Source: DASRWT01 sp963748485
GTDB taxonomy: Bacteria > Methylomirabilota > Methylomirabilia > Rokubacteriales > CSP1-6
NCBI GenBank assembly: GCA_963748485.1
Contig: CAVVJF010000018.1
Location: 1-64,000 of the forward strand
Reading direction: 5' to 3'
DNA length: 64,000 bases
This document shows positions 43,853 to 52,691 of the stretch, one piece after another. Each line of letters begins with the position of its first letter. The stretch's first letter is position 1. A program made the position numbers and the translations under genes. The notes below the pieces were generated by a model. That model saw nothing but the letters and a program-made list of their open reading frames with translations, searched no databases and had not been told where the DNA came from.

Positions 43853-44862
43853 GCCGCCCTCCCGCCGCGTTTCAGGCTGGCGAGGATCTCGTCGGTGAGG
43901 CTTCGCGTCGTCCCCTGCCCGCCCAGGTCGCGCGTGAGCCCGCGCCCACGCGCGAGCGTGTCGACCACGGCCACCTCGATGCGCCGCGCCGCCTCGCGCT
44001 GGCCGATGTGGTCGAGCAGGAGCGCGGCGGAGCGGATGATCGCGATGGGATCGGCGAGCCCCTTGCCGGCGATGTCGGGGGCGCTGCCGTGCACCGCCTC
44101 GAACACCGCGTAGCGCGTGCCGATGTTGGCGCCGGGCACGACCCCGAGGCCGCCCACCAGTCCCGCACACAGATCGCTGATGACGTCGCCGAAGAGATTC
44201 TCCATCACGAGCACGTCGAAGCGGGAGGGATCGAGCGCCAACTCCATGCAGAGGTTGTCGATCCGGCGCTCCTCGAACTCGATGAAGGGGTAGCCCTCCG
44301 CCACCGCGCGCGCGGCGTCCAGGAAGAGCCCGTCGGACAGGCGCAGCACGTCCACCTTGTGGCAGAAGGTCACCCGCCGGCGGCCCTCGCGCCGGGCCAG
44401 CTCGAAGGCGAAGCGCACGATCCGCTCGGCGGCGGCCCGGGTCACGATGCGTAGGCTCTCGATCACGCCCGGCACCACCACGTGCTCGAGGCCGGAATAG
44501 AGGCCTTCCGTATTCTCGCGCACCACCACGAGGTCGACTCGCTCGAAGGGAACCTTGATTCCGGGAAGCGTCCGCACGGGCCGCACGCTCGCGAAAAGGT
44601 CGAGCCCCTGGCGCATGCGCACGTTGATTGAGCGAAAACCCTCGCCGATGGGTGTGGTGCACGGGCCCTTGAGGGCCACGCGGTATCGCCGCACCGCCTC
44701 GAGTGTGGCCTCCGGCAAGGGATCGCCGAAGCGCTCGGCAGCGGCAACGCCCGCGTGGGCGATCTCCCACTCGATGGCGACGCCCGCCGACGCCACGACC
44801 TCCTGCGCCGCCGCGGCGACCTCCGGCCCGATCCCGTCGCCGGGGATGAGGACGACCTTCAT
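43849..44862 (-). CDS. NAD-dependent isocitrate (or isopropylmalate/tartrate) dehydrogenase-family protein
   Basis: 337 residues, canonical family member: VVLIPGDGIGPEVAAAAQEV, FRSINVRMRQGLDLFASVRP, VVVRENTEGLYSGLEHVVVP, CHKVDVLRLSDGLFLDAARA, MENLFGDVISDLCAGLVGG and AVFEAVHGSAPDIAGKGLAD. RENTEGLYSGLEH is typical of NAD-isocitrate dehydrogenases. It removes hydride and CO2 from a 2-hydroxyacid. It starts 40 bp from the divergent AhpD-like gene (shared TATA-rich promoter region 44863-44902). Confidence 0.9.
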   Translation of the reverse strand: MKVVLIPGDGIGPEVAAAAQEVVASAGVAIEWEIAHAGVAAAERFGDPLPEATLEAVRRYRVALKGPCTTPIGEGFRSINVRMRQGLDLFASVRPVRTLPGIKVPFERVDLVVVRENTEGLYSGLEHVVVPGVIESLRIVTRAAAERIVRFAFELARREGRRRVTFCHKVDVLRLSDGLFLDAARAVAEGYPFIEFEERRIDNLCMELALDPSRFDVLVMENLFGDVISDLCAGLVGGLGVVPGANIGTRYAVFEAVHGSAPDIAGKGLADPIAIIRSAALLLDHIGQREAARRIEVAVVDTLARGRGLTRDLGGQGTTRSLTDEILASLKRGGRAA

Positions 44863-44902
44863 GGACGATCACTATATACTGCTTCCCCACGGAGGCTTCT
44901 CC

Positions 44903-45442
44903 ATGAGCTGGATCGGCGAGACGCACGAGGACGTCGCGGAGGGCGCTCTCAAGGACGCGTACGCGCGCATCGTCCGCGCTCTCGGTCGCGTCATCCCCTT
45001 CTACCGCGCCTACAGCGTGAGTCCGCCGCACCTTCACGCGCACCTGGACTTCTACGAGCGCGTGGCCCGCCTCGGCGTCCTGGCCAAGCGGCGTAAGGAG
45101 CTGATCACGGTGGCCGTCTCCGCCACGAACGGCTGCCGCGACTGCACCGTCCTGCACGCGGGCCTGCTCCGCGCCCACCGCGTACCCGAGGACGTGGTGG
45201 CCGCGCTCGCCTCCGATCCGGCCCGGGCGCTCGCCGACAAGAAAGTCGAGGGGGCGGATGCCGCCATCCTCGCCTACGCGCTCAAGCTCACCCGGACTCC
45301 GGGGGCGATGGGCGCGGACGACGTGGCGGCGCTGCGCGCGGCCGGGCTATCCGAGGCGGAGGTATTCGAGGTAGCCCTCCTGACCGGTTACTTCAACTAC
45401 ACCAATCGGATCGGCGTGGGCCTCGGAGTGGAGCCGGAGTAG
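44903..45442 (+). CDS. AhpD-like/peroxidase-related carboxymuconolactone-decarboxylase family protein
   Basis: 179 residues. CxxC and His are present: TNGCRDCTVLHAGLLRAHRV. The N-terminal helix region PPHLHAHLDFYERVARLGVL and C-terminal LSEAEVFEVALLTGYFNYTN are as in uncharacterised peroxidase-related proteins. GGAGG lies 7 nt before ATG 44903. A TATACT at about 44872 may serve as -10. It differs from the 131-residue AhpD-like protein at 30700 in length and sequence. Confidence 0.87.
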   Translation: MSWIGETHEDVAEGALKDAYARIVRALGRVIPFYRAYSVSPPHLHAHLDFYERVARLGVLAKRRKELITVAVSATNGCRDCTVLHAGLLRAHRVPEDVVAALASDPARALADKKVEGADAAILAYALKLTRTPGAMGADDVAALRAAGLSEAEVFEVALLTGYFNYTNRIGVGLGVEPE

Positions 45443-45501
45443 TCCGCTCGCGCTGGACAGCCACACGCGCGCCGAGTACGCTGCCGCCACGGAGGAATCC
45501 C

Positions 45502-47055
45502 ATGCTCTGGACCCGAATCGCCCGCTCGCTGCTCGTCGCTCTCGCGCTGGTGCCCGCGCTCACGTTCACCGCCGCCGAACCCGCGGCCGCCGCGCCGGAA
45601 GGCACCATGACCTGGGGCGTTCACGTCACGCTCGCCACCCGCTGGCTCGATCCGGCGGAGACGGAGGCGCTCGTCACGCCCTTCATGGTGCTCTACGCGA
45701 TTCACGACGCGCTGGTGAAGCCGATGGCGGGCGCCGCCTCGGGCCCGAGCCTCGCCGAGTCGTGGACGGTGTCGCGCGACGGGCTCACCTACGACTTCGT
45801 GCTGCGCAAGGGCGTGAAGTTCCACAACGGCGATCCGCTCACGTCCGAGGACGCCAAGTTCTCCTTCGACCGCTACAAGGGCGCCGCCGCCAAGCTCATC
45901 AAGGACCGCGTCAAGGAGGTGCAGACGCCGGATCCCCATCGCCTGCGGATCGTCTTGAAGGACCCGTGGCCGGACTTCATGGCGTTCTTCGGCACCACCG
46001 CGTCGGGCATCGGCTGGGTCGTGCCGAAGAAATACGTCGAGAAAGTGGGCGAGGAGGGCTTCAAGAAGGCGCCGGTCGGCGCGGGCCCGTACAAGGTGAT
46101 CTCGTTCAATCCCGGCGTCGATCTGGTGCTGGAGGCTTTCGAGGGCTACTGGCGCAAGCCGCCCAGCATCAAGCGACTCGTGCTGCGAACCATCACCGAC
46201 GAATCCACGCGGGCCGCCGCGGTGAAGCGCGGCGAGATCGACATCGCCTATCTCGTCACCGGCCCCATCGCCGAGGAGCTCAAGCGGACGCCCGGCTTGA
46301 AGGTTGCCTCGCCGCTGCCGTCCATGGGCAAGTTCTGGCTCGACTTTCCCGAGCAGGGGAACGCGAAGTCACCGTGGCACGATCAGCGCGTGCGCCTGGC
46401 CGCGAGCCTGGCCGTGGATCGCAAGTCGGTGAGCGACGCCGAATGGCTGGGCTTCGCGCGGCCGTCCGGCGGCATCGTCCCCAAGGCCATGGAATTCGCG
46501 CTGGACCTGCCGCCACATCCGTACGATCCGGCGAAGGCCAAGAGCCTGCTCGCCGAGGCGGGCTATCCGAACGGGTTTGACGGAGGTGACTTCACGCCCT
46601 TCCCGCCCTATTCCTCCATGGGTGAGGCCATCGCCAACTATCTCCGCGCGGTGGGCATCCGCACGCGGGTGAAGACCATGGAGCGCGCGGCCTTCCTCAC
46701 CGCGTGGCGCGAGAAGAAGATTCCCGGCGTGATCATGGCGCTGGTGGCGCCCGCCGGCAACGCGGCCACGCGGCTCGAGCCCTACGTGACGCGCGACGGC
46801 TTCTACTCCTACAACCTCATCCCCGAGGCCGAGGACCTCTACGTGCGGCAGTCGCGCGAGCTGGATCGGAAGAAGCGCGAGGCCATGCTGCACCAGATCC
46901 AGAAGCTCATCGTGGATCGCGTGACACACGCGCCGCTGATGGAGTCGGCCTTCCTGTGGGCCATCGGGCCGCGGGTGGAGGAGCCCGGGCTGTCTCTCGT
47001 GCCCGGCCACGCGTACTCCGCGCCCTACGAGGAGCTGAAGCTGAAGAAGCAGTAG
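45502..47055 (+). CDS. ABC transporter solute-binding protein, peptide type (SBP_bac_5)
   Basis: 517 residues with signal peptide (cleavage about PAAAAPEG). Family 5 binding protein: PSLAESWTVSRDGLTYDFVL, LRKGVKFHNGDPLTSEDAKF, PVGAGPYKVISFNPGVDLVL, FEGYWRKPPSIKRLVL, LAASLAVDRKSVSDAEWL and YDPAKAKSLLAEAGYPNGFD. It binds peptides, opines or similar compounds in the periplasm. No permease or ATPase gene is adjacent, so it is an orphan that must use a transporter elsewhere. GGAGG precedes the ATG. Confidence 0.9.
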   Translation: MLWTRIARSLLVALALVPALTFTAAEPAAAAPEGTMTWGVHVTLATRWLDPAETEALVTPFMVLYAIHDALVKPMAGAASGPSLAESWTVSRDGLTYDFVLRKGVKFHNGDPLTSEDAKFSFDRYKGAAAKLIKDRVKEVQTPDPHRLRIVLKDPWPDFMAFFGTTASGIGWVVPKKYVEKVGEEGFKKAPVGAGPYKVISFNPGVDLVLEAFEGYWRKPPSIKRLVLRTITDESTRAAAVKRGEIDIAYLVTGPIAEELKRTPGLKVASPLPSMGKFWLDFPEQGNAKSPWHDQRVRLAASLAVDRKSVSDAEWLGFARPSGGIVPKAMEFALDLPPHPYDPAKAKSLLAEAGYPNGFDGGDFTPFPPYSSMGEAIANYLRAVGIRTRVKTMERAAFLTAWREKKIPGVIMALVAPAGNAATRLEPYVTRDGFYSYNLIPEAEDLYVRQSRELDRKKREAMLHQIQKLIVDRVTHAPLMESAFLWAIGPRVEEPGLSLVPGHAYSAPYEELKLKKQ

Positions 47056-47067
47056 GCGCGCGCCCTC

Positions 47068-47622
47068 CTAGTCGAGCACGGCCAGCACGCGGGTGAGGCT
47101 AGCCTCGACCGTTGCCGCGCCCTCGAGCCGCAGCACCGGGCCGGGGAGGGCAGCGAGCCACGCGTTGTGCACCCGCAGGCAGCGGTACTCACTGCCGTTC
47201 TCGAGGTCGCCCTCGTCGTAGCCCGCCGCCCACTGCAAGAACGCGGTGGAGCCCGCGTGCATCGCGCCGCCCGGGCCGATAGCCGCCTCGCCATACCGCG
47301 CGATCTCGCGGGCACGCAGGCGCGTCATGCGGAGATCGATGGGGACGTAAAGGAAGACCACCAGATCAAACAACGGAATAAACACGTCGCCCCATCCGAA
47401 GAGCGACCCCGAGAGGGCCCAGCCGCCCGGCTTCTCCAGGTCCGCGCGGAGCAGCGCCACCCGCGCCTCGCGCTCGCGGATGTGCTGGAACGGCGGGTCC
47501 GACGGCAGCCAGAAGTAGGAGTCGGTGTCGAGGTGCCGGCAGCCCAGGCGCGTTGCCAGCGCCGCCGCGAGGGTCGTCGTCCCCGACCCTGACGCCCCAA
47601 GGATGTGGATACGCCTCTCCAT
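47068..47622 (-). CDS. P-loop nucleotide kinase-like protein with Lys-less Walker A
   Basis: 184 residues. It starts MERRIHILGASGSGTTTLAA, an adenylate-kinase-like P-loop in which the Walker Lys is Thr (GASGSGTTT), then RLGCRHLDTDSYFW, REARVALLRADLEKPGGWAL and LFDLVVFLYVPIDLRMTRLR, RAREIARYG (LID Arg region). Proteins of this kind are common and poorly studied; the substrate is unknown. Convergent with the binding-protein gene (12-bp gap), divergent from the antitoxin. Confidence 0.8.
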   Translation of the reverse strand: MERRIHILGASGSGTTTLAAALATRLGCRHLDTDSYFWLPSDPPFQHIREREARVALLRADLEKPGGWALSGSLFGWGDVFIPLFDLVVFLYVPIDLRMTRLRAREIARYGEAAIGPGGAMHAGSTAFLQWAAGYDEGDLENGSEYRCLRVHNAWLAALPGPVLRLEGAATVEASLTRVLAVLD

Positions 47623-47667
47623 GCGGCGCGAGTGTACCGGAATAGGCCCGACAGCGAAGCCAAGCCG

Positions 47668-47697
47668 TTGACGACTACACCGATAGGGCCGTACGCT
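47668..47697 (+). promoter_or_regulatory. Promoter candidate for the antitoxin gene
   Basis: TTGACG (47668-47673), 18-base spacer, TACGCT (47692-47697). The start would fall at or next to ATG 47704, which has no ribosome site, so a leaderless mRNA is likely. Confidence 0.4.
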
Positions 47698-47703
47698 TTG
47701 ACC

Positions 47704-47931
47704 ATGGCGAGGCTCTTGATCCGCAATCTCGACGAGCAGGTCATCGAGCGTCTTCGGCTTCGAGCCAAACTGAACGGCACCTCGGTCGAAGAGGAGGCCC
47801 GGCGCCTACTGGCCGAGAGCACTCGGCTCACCAGGGCGGAGTTCGCCGCGTTTGCTGCAGAAATGCGCGCGCGGCAGCGGCCCCACAAGACGCGCGCAGT
47901 CGACCTGATCCGCGAGGATCGCAACGGCTGA
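47704..47931 (+). CDS. FitA/VapB-type ribbon-helix-helix antitoxin, orphan
   Basis: 75 residues. MARLLIRNLDEQVIERLRLR is the DNA-binding ribbon-helix-helix strand and first helix, followed by LNGTSVEEEARRLLAESTRL and a C-terminal arm of the sort that covers a PIN toxin (AVDLIREDRNG). In complete systems a VapC/FitB PIN toxin follows at once; here 47932-48020 has no such ORF, then comes a convergent DinB gene. The toxin has been lost or lies elsewhere, or the protein now only represses transcription. Confidence 0.85.
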   Translation: MARLLIRNLDEQVIERLRLRAKLNGTSVEEEARRLLAESTRLTRAEFAAFAAEMRARQRPHKTRAVDLIREDRNG

Positions 47932-48020
47932 GTCGCCGCCGGCGCCTCGTCCGTGAACACCCAGCAACCTACGGCCAGGTCGTCGAAGCCTCGCTCGGGT
48001 CTAGAGGTCCTGAGGTCCCT

Positions 48021-48479
48021 TCATCGACGAGGCGCGTTCTCCAGCTCGTCGAGGTGCTCTTTCCGGTGCTCGGCCCGCAGCAGCAGGACGGGCGTCCCGG
48101 CGGCCTTGTTCTTCTCGATGATGTCGTCGCGGAGGCCGGCCACCTTCGCGTCGGTCGCCCGCGCGATGGAGACGGCCAGCTCGGCCGCGCGCCGCGGCGG
48201 CATGGCCAGGAACATCGGCTTGGCCGCGTCGTTGACCCAGTCCACGCTGCCGGGCGTGCTGATCGGATCGGCAGCCGGCGCCTTTCCGGTCTTCTCCCAC
48301 TGATCGAGCAGCAGGAAGGCGCGCTGGTCCCAGAAGGCGAGGTGGGCCAGCACGCCCGCCACTGTCCAGTCGCCCGGAGTCGGACGCTGCAGATCGGCGT
48401 CGCTCAGGCGGGAGACGAAGGCCTCGAGCCGGGCGCGCTGCTTGTCGTTCTCGGTGTTATGGCTGCGATCGACGGCCAT
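48021..48479 (-). CDS. DinB-like/maleylpyruvate-isomerase-fold protein
   Basis: 152 residues, four-helix bundle type. DADLQRPTPGDWTVAGVLAH, HLAFWDQRAFLLLDQW and the C-terminal LLRAEHRKEHLDELE provide the His residues that bind a divalent metal in DinB-family proteins. Members often act as thiol-dependent transferases. AGGAGGT lies 5 nt before ATG 48479. Function is not known. Confidence 0.85.
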   Translation of the reverse strand: MAVDRSHNTENDKQRARLEAFVSRLSDADLQRPTPGDWTVAGVLAHLAFWDQRAFLLLDQWEKTGKAPAADPISTPGSVDWVNDAAKPMFLAMPPRRAAELAVSIARATDAKVAGLRDDIIEKNKAAGTPVLLLRAEHRKEHLDELENAPRR

Positions 48480-48552
48480 GATGACCTCCTGAGGGAAAGT
48501 GGCTGCGCTCCATTAAACCCCGGGCCATGGCCGATGTGAAATGGGTCCGCGG

Positions 48553-49999
48553 CTACACCAGGCCCCGTCGCGTGAGATCCACGATGGGGAGGTCGCGCGT
48601 GCGCTCATCGGCGGCGGTCGCGCGCTGCAGCCGATCGGCGGCGGCCTGCACGTCGCGCCGCACGCCCTCGGCGGCCACGTTGGCGAAGCGGCCATTGCTG
48701 TAGATCACTCGCCCGGAGACCATGGCTAGCGTCACGTTGCGCCCCGTCTCGGCGTAGACCAGGTTGGCGACGAGATTGCGCGCCGGGCGCAGCAGCACGG
48801 GGGCCAGGGGCGGGCGCGTGAGGTCGAGGAAGATCAGGTCGGCCTCCTTGCCCACCTCCAGCGAGCCCACGCGATCGGCGACGCCCAGCACCTCCGCGCC
48901 CTCGATGGTGGCGCTGCGCAGCACCTGCCAGGAGGGAATCGCCAGCGGATGCTCCGCGCGGATCTTCGGGTACATCGCGGTCGCCCGCATCTCGCTGAAG
49001 ATATTGTGCGAGTTGTTGCCGGGCGCCTGGTCGGAGCCCAGCGCCACCCGGCCGCCCAGCCGCTTGAAGAGTGCCGCCGGCGGCATCACGCCGTCGATGA
49101 TGCCGATGGAGTTGGCACAGCAGACCATACCCGCGCCCGACTTCACGACCGTCTCCACCTCGGCTTCCGTCGCCGTGGAGAGGTGAACGGCGATCAGGTC
49201 CGGCGCCAGCAGGCCGATGGACGCGAGGTATGGAATTGCCCGCAGGCCGAAGCGCTGCTGGGTGGCGTTATTCTCCCGCAGGTCCTGCGCCACGTGCAGA
49301 TGCAGCCGGCAGCCGCGCTTGCGCGCCTCTGCCTGCACGCGCAGCAGCATGTCCTTGGAGAGGAAGTCCGCAGCGTGGGGGCCGAAGATCACGCGGATGC
49401 GCCCCTCGTCGTGGCCGTCCCACTCCTCGTGCAGGCGCAGCGAGCGCTCCAGCGAGGCCTTGCCCGCCTCGGCGTCCAGCGGCGTCGGGATCGCCCGGCT
49501 TCCAGCCCTGAGCGATCCACTGCTCGCGATTGGCGAAATTCCGCTCGCTGATGCTGTCGCAGACCACACCGCGGCTCCCGAGCAGCGCGTGGCTCTTCAC
49601 CAGCTCGCCCATCGGGCGCGTGTAGTCGGCGAACGTGGTGGTGCCGTTGGCCACGCCCTCCATCAGCGCCCACAGGGTGGCCACCGGCGCGTCGGCGGGA
49701 TCGGCGTTCCGCAGCATGGGGCCGTAGGCCGAGTCCATCCACTTCTCGACTTCCTGCGCCCAGCCCCGGCCCAGCACCGCCGCCGAGTGCATGTGGGCAT
49801 CGATCAGCCCGGGCATGACGAGGCGATCGCGCGCGTCCAGCGTCATGGTGGCGGGGCCGTGCGCCTCCACCTCGCGGCGCGGCCCCACCGCCACGATGCG
49901 GTGGCCGCGGATGCCGACGGCGCCGTTCTCCACGAAGCCGACGCCGGCGCCGGCCATGGTGAGGAGGTGGCCGCCGGTGATCAACGTGTCGAGCATCAC
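48553..49999 (-). pseudogene. Amidohydrolase (cytosine-deaminase/SsnA-like) broken by a 1-nt frameshift
   Basis: N-terminal part in one frame (LDTLITGGHLLTMAGAGVGF, VMPGLIDAHMHSAAVLGRGW with the HxH site, GVANGTTTFADYTRP) ends at REQWIAQGWKPGDP; the C-terminal part continues in the next frame (TPLDAEAGKASLERSLRLHE, RLHLHVAQDLREN, VALGSDQAPGNNSH, ATIEGAEVLGVADRVGSLEV, GKEADLIFLDL). One base too many in GGG 49487-49489 explains it. Together about 482 residues, normal for the family. GTG 49999 overlaps the preceding stop. It is either a real inactivation or a sequencing error; all metal residues are intact. Confidence 0.82.
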
Positions 50000-50994
50000 T
50001 CGATGAGCTGGGCCGCCCGCTGCAGCAGCGACGGCGGGATCGTCAGCCCCAGCGCCTTGGCGGTCTTGAGATTGATGACCAGCTCGAACTTGGTCGGCTG
50101 CTCGACGGGCAGATCACCGGGCTTCGCGCCTTTGAGGATCTTGTCGACGTAGGTTGCGGCCCGCCGAGAGAGATCGGGAACGTCCGGCCCGTACGACATG
50201 AGGCCGCCGGCCTCGACATACGATCTGAAGGTGTAGACCGCCGGCAGTCGGCGCGCCGTGGCCAGCTCCACGAGCCGTCGACGCTCGGTGTCGAACAGTG
50301 GCGTCGCTATCACGGTGAGCGCGTCCGCGCGCGCCTTGGTCATGTCAGCGAAGGCCCGGTAGAAGTCCTCGGGACGACGCGCCTCCACGACTTGGAGTCG
50401 TATCCCCAGCGCCCGCGCCGCGGCGTCCCATAGCTCAAGTCTGTCCTTCCTGGCACGGTCGGGCATCGCATCTGGCTTCAGGAGCAGGGCGACCCGAGTC
50501 ATCCCCGGAACGGTCTGTTTGAGCAGCTCCAGAGATTTGCTGGCCAGCTCCGGCGAGTTGACGGACAGCCCTGTGATATTGCCGCCCGGCCGCGCGAGGC
50601 TGGCGACCAGCCCCTCGCCCACGGGATCGCCCACGGCACCGAAGACGATGGGGATAGTCGTCGTTGCCTGCTGGGCCGCCAGCGCCGCGAGGGAGCCCCC
50701 GCCGGTCACGATGACATCGACCTTGAGCGCGACCAGATCGGCCGCGAGCGCGCCGAATCGCTCGGTCTTTCCCTCGGCATCCCGGTATTCGATCAGAAAA
50801 TTCTTGCCTTCGGCATAGCCGAGGTCACGCAGCCCTTGGAGGAAGGCATCTCGTGGGCGGGGATCGCCGGACGCCATGCTCAGCGACACATAGCCGATTC
50901 GAGGCAGCTTGGAGGGCTGCTGCGCCACGGCGGCGAGCGGTGGGGCAAGCACGGCGAGGCCTAAGACCACGCCGAGCGCAACGCGCGAGATCAC
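49996..50994 (-). CDS. ABC transporter substrate-binding protein of the PF04392 type
   Basis: 332 residues with signal peptide (cleavage about AAVAQQ). PRIGYVSLSMASGDPRPRDA, FLQGLRDLGYAEGKNFLIEY, DPVGEGLVASLARPGGNITG, LSVNSPELASKSLELLKQTV, and the C-terminal EQPTKFELVINLKTAKALGL are the pattern of this family (often near permease genes). No permease or ATPase is in the operon. GTG 50994 overlaps the hyuB stop as GTGA. It may supply substrates to the hydantoinase genes. Confidence 0.92.
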   Translation of the reverse strand: MISRVALGVVLGLAVLAPPLAAVAQQPSKLPRIGYVSLSMASGDPRPRDAFLQGLRDLGYAEGKNFLIEYRDAEGKTERFGALAADLVALKVDVIVTGGGSLAALAAQQATTTIPIVFGAVGDPVGEGLVASLARPGGNITGLSVNSPELASKSLELLKQTVPGMTRVALLLKPDAMPDRARKDRLELWDAAARALGIRLQVVEARRPEDFYRAFADMTKARADALTVIATPLFDTERRRLVELATARRLPAVYTFRSYVEAGGLMSYGPDVPDLSRRAATYVDKILKGAKPGDLPVEQPTKFELVINLKTAKALGLTIPPSLLQRAAQLIE

Positions 50995-52691
50995 CGATTG
51001 CCGGTGGGCACGCACGCGTGACAGCTCGCCTCTCCGCCCACGTACCCGTTCACGCGATCCTCGCGCGCCCGTGCGGGATCCCGCTCGCTCGGCGGCCCGT
51101 AGCCGCCGGACCCCGGCGCGTGCATCACCACCTGCGCCTCCGGGGGCGCGGTGAACGTGCCCTTGGTGTTCAGGCGCCGCTCCGTGCCGTCGGCGGCGAT
51201 CAAGGTCACGCGGGCGCCCGCGCCGGGGCCGCCGCCGGCCAGGCCGAAGGGCGGCGTCACGCCGCGCTCGAGGCACACGCTCACCTGCGCGGGGTTCCCC
51301 AGGATGCGCCACACGCGCTCGACGCCACAGCCGCCGCGGTACTTCCCCATCCCGCCGGAGTCGGGCAGGACCCCGTAGCGCTCCACGCGCACGGGAAACG
51401 ACATCTCCAGGATCTCGATGGGCGTGTTCATGGTGTTGGAGATGCCGCTCGACATCCCGTTGACGCCGTCCTTGGTGGGGCGGGCGCCGAAGCCGCCCTT
51501 GATGGTCTCGTAGGAGACGTAGCGGGCGCCGTTGCGGTAGTCCACGCCGCCCACCGTCAGGATGGCGGAGGTGCCCTGGGAGCAGGCCATGACGCGTTCG
51601 GGGCAGAGCTGGGCCAGCGCGCCGAACAGCATGTCGGCCACGCGGTGAGAGATCTCGTGGTTGGCGAACACCACGGGCGCGGGCGCCTGGGCGTGCACCA
51701 CGGTGCCGGGCTCGGCGTGGAGCTCCACCGGACGCCAGCAGCCCGAGTTGGGCGGCACCAGGTCGGTCGGGTCCGCCACCATCTTGATCGCGCAGTAGAT
51801 GCCCGAGGCGGTGACGTTGAGCGGGGCGTTCATGGGCCCCGCCACCTGCTTGTCGGTGCCGGCGAAGTCCACGGAGAGCGTGTCGCCGCGCTTGGTCACC
51901 GTCATGCGGATCGTGAACGGGCGGTCGGTGGTCTCGCCCTCCTCCAGCACGCCGTCGCCGTCGCAGAGCTCCTCGAAGGATGCCGTCCCGTCGGGCAGCC
52001 CGCTCAGCATGGCGCGCATCATGCGCTCGGAGTAGTCCAGCACCTCCTGCATGATCTTGAGCAGGCGGCCGGCGCCGTACTTCTTCGCGAGCTCCCCGAG
52101 CCGCGTGACCCCACGTAGATTTGCCGCGACTTGCGCCCGCAAGTCCCCCCGTCTCTCCTCGGGCGTGCGCACGTTGATGAAGATGATGGCTTCCACGTCC
52201 GCGTTGGGCACGCCCGCCTTGGCCAGGCGTACCGGCGGCAAGCGCAGGCCCTCGCCGTAGATCTCCGTGGCGGTGCCGTAGGAACCCGGCGTGTTCGACC
52301 CTATGTCGGGCCAATGCGCGCGCACGCAGGCGAAGCCCAGCAGCGTGTCCTCGTGGAAGGCGGGCATCACCACGTTCACGTCGGGCAGGTGGCTGCCGCC
52401 GAAGTAGGGGTCGTTGTGGATGAAGACGTCGCCGGCCTCGAAGGACGGGAACGCGCGGATCACCGCTTTCACTGCGAGGGGCATGGAGCCCAAGTGAATG
52501 GGAAGGTCCGGTCCCTGCGCCACCATCTCCCCACCCACATCGAAGAGGCCGCACGAGTAGTCGCCCGCCACCTTCAGCAGCGGCGAGTAGGCGGTCTTGG
52601 CCAGCACCACCTTCATCTCCTCGGCGGCGCAGTAGAGCGCGTTCTTGACGACCTCGAACGTGGCGGGATCGGTGCTCGACATGGCGGTCAT
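50991..52691 (-). CDS. hyuB: Hydantoinase B/5-oxoprolinase subunit B family
   Basis: 566 residues. FEVVKNALYCAAEEMKVVLA, AGDYSCGLFDVGGEMVAQGP, FPSFEAGDVFIHNDPYFGGS, DIGSNTPGSYGTATEIYGEG, and FAGTDKQVAGPMNAPLNVTA are diagnostic of HyuB. With HyuA it hydrolyses hydantoins, oxoproline or similar cyclic imides, or carboxylates acetone/acetophenone-type substrates. ATG 52691 (ATGA overlap with hyuA) or 52682. Confidence 0.95.
   Translation of the reverse strand: MTAMSSTDPATFEVVKNALYCAAEEMKVVLAKTAYSPLLKVAGDYSCGLFDVGGEMVAQGPDLPIHLGSMPLAVKAVIRAFPSFEAGDVFIHNDPYFGGSHLPDVNVVMPAFHEDTLLGFACVRAHWPDIGSNTPGSYGTATEIYGEGLRLPPVRLAKAGVPNADVEAIIFINVRTPEERRGDLRAQVAANLRGVTRLGELAKKYGAGRLLKIMQEVLDYSERMMRAMLSGLPDGTASFEELCDGDGVLEEGETTDRPFTIRMTVTKRGDTLSVDFAGTDKQVAGPMNAPLNVTASGIYCAIKMVADPTDLVPPNSGCWRPVELHAEPGTVVHAQAPAPVVFANHEISHRVADMLFGALAQLCPERVMACSQGTSAILTVGGVDYRNGARYVSYETIKGGFGARPTKDGVNGMSSGISNTMNTPIEILEMSFPVRVERYGVLPDSGGMGKYRGGCGVERVWRILGNPAQVSVCLERGVTPPFGLAGGGPGAGARVTLIAADGTERRLNTKGTFTAPPEAQVVMHAPGSGGYGPPSERDPARAREDRVNGYVGGEASCHACVPTGNR

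Noticed and set aside
47932..48020. Possible remnant of a PIN toxin after the antitoxin
   Set aside because: No PIN-like residues in any frame; only 90 bases before the convergent DinB gene.
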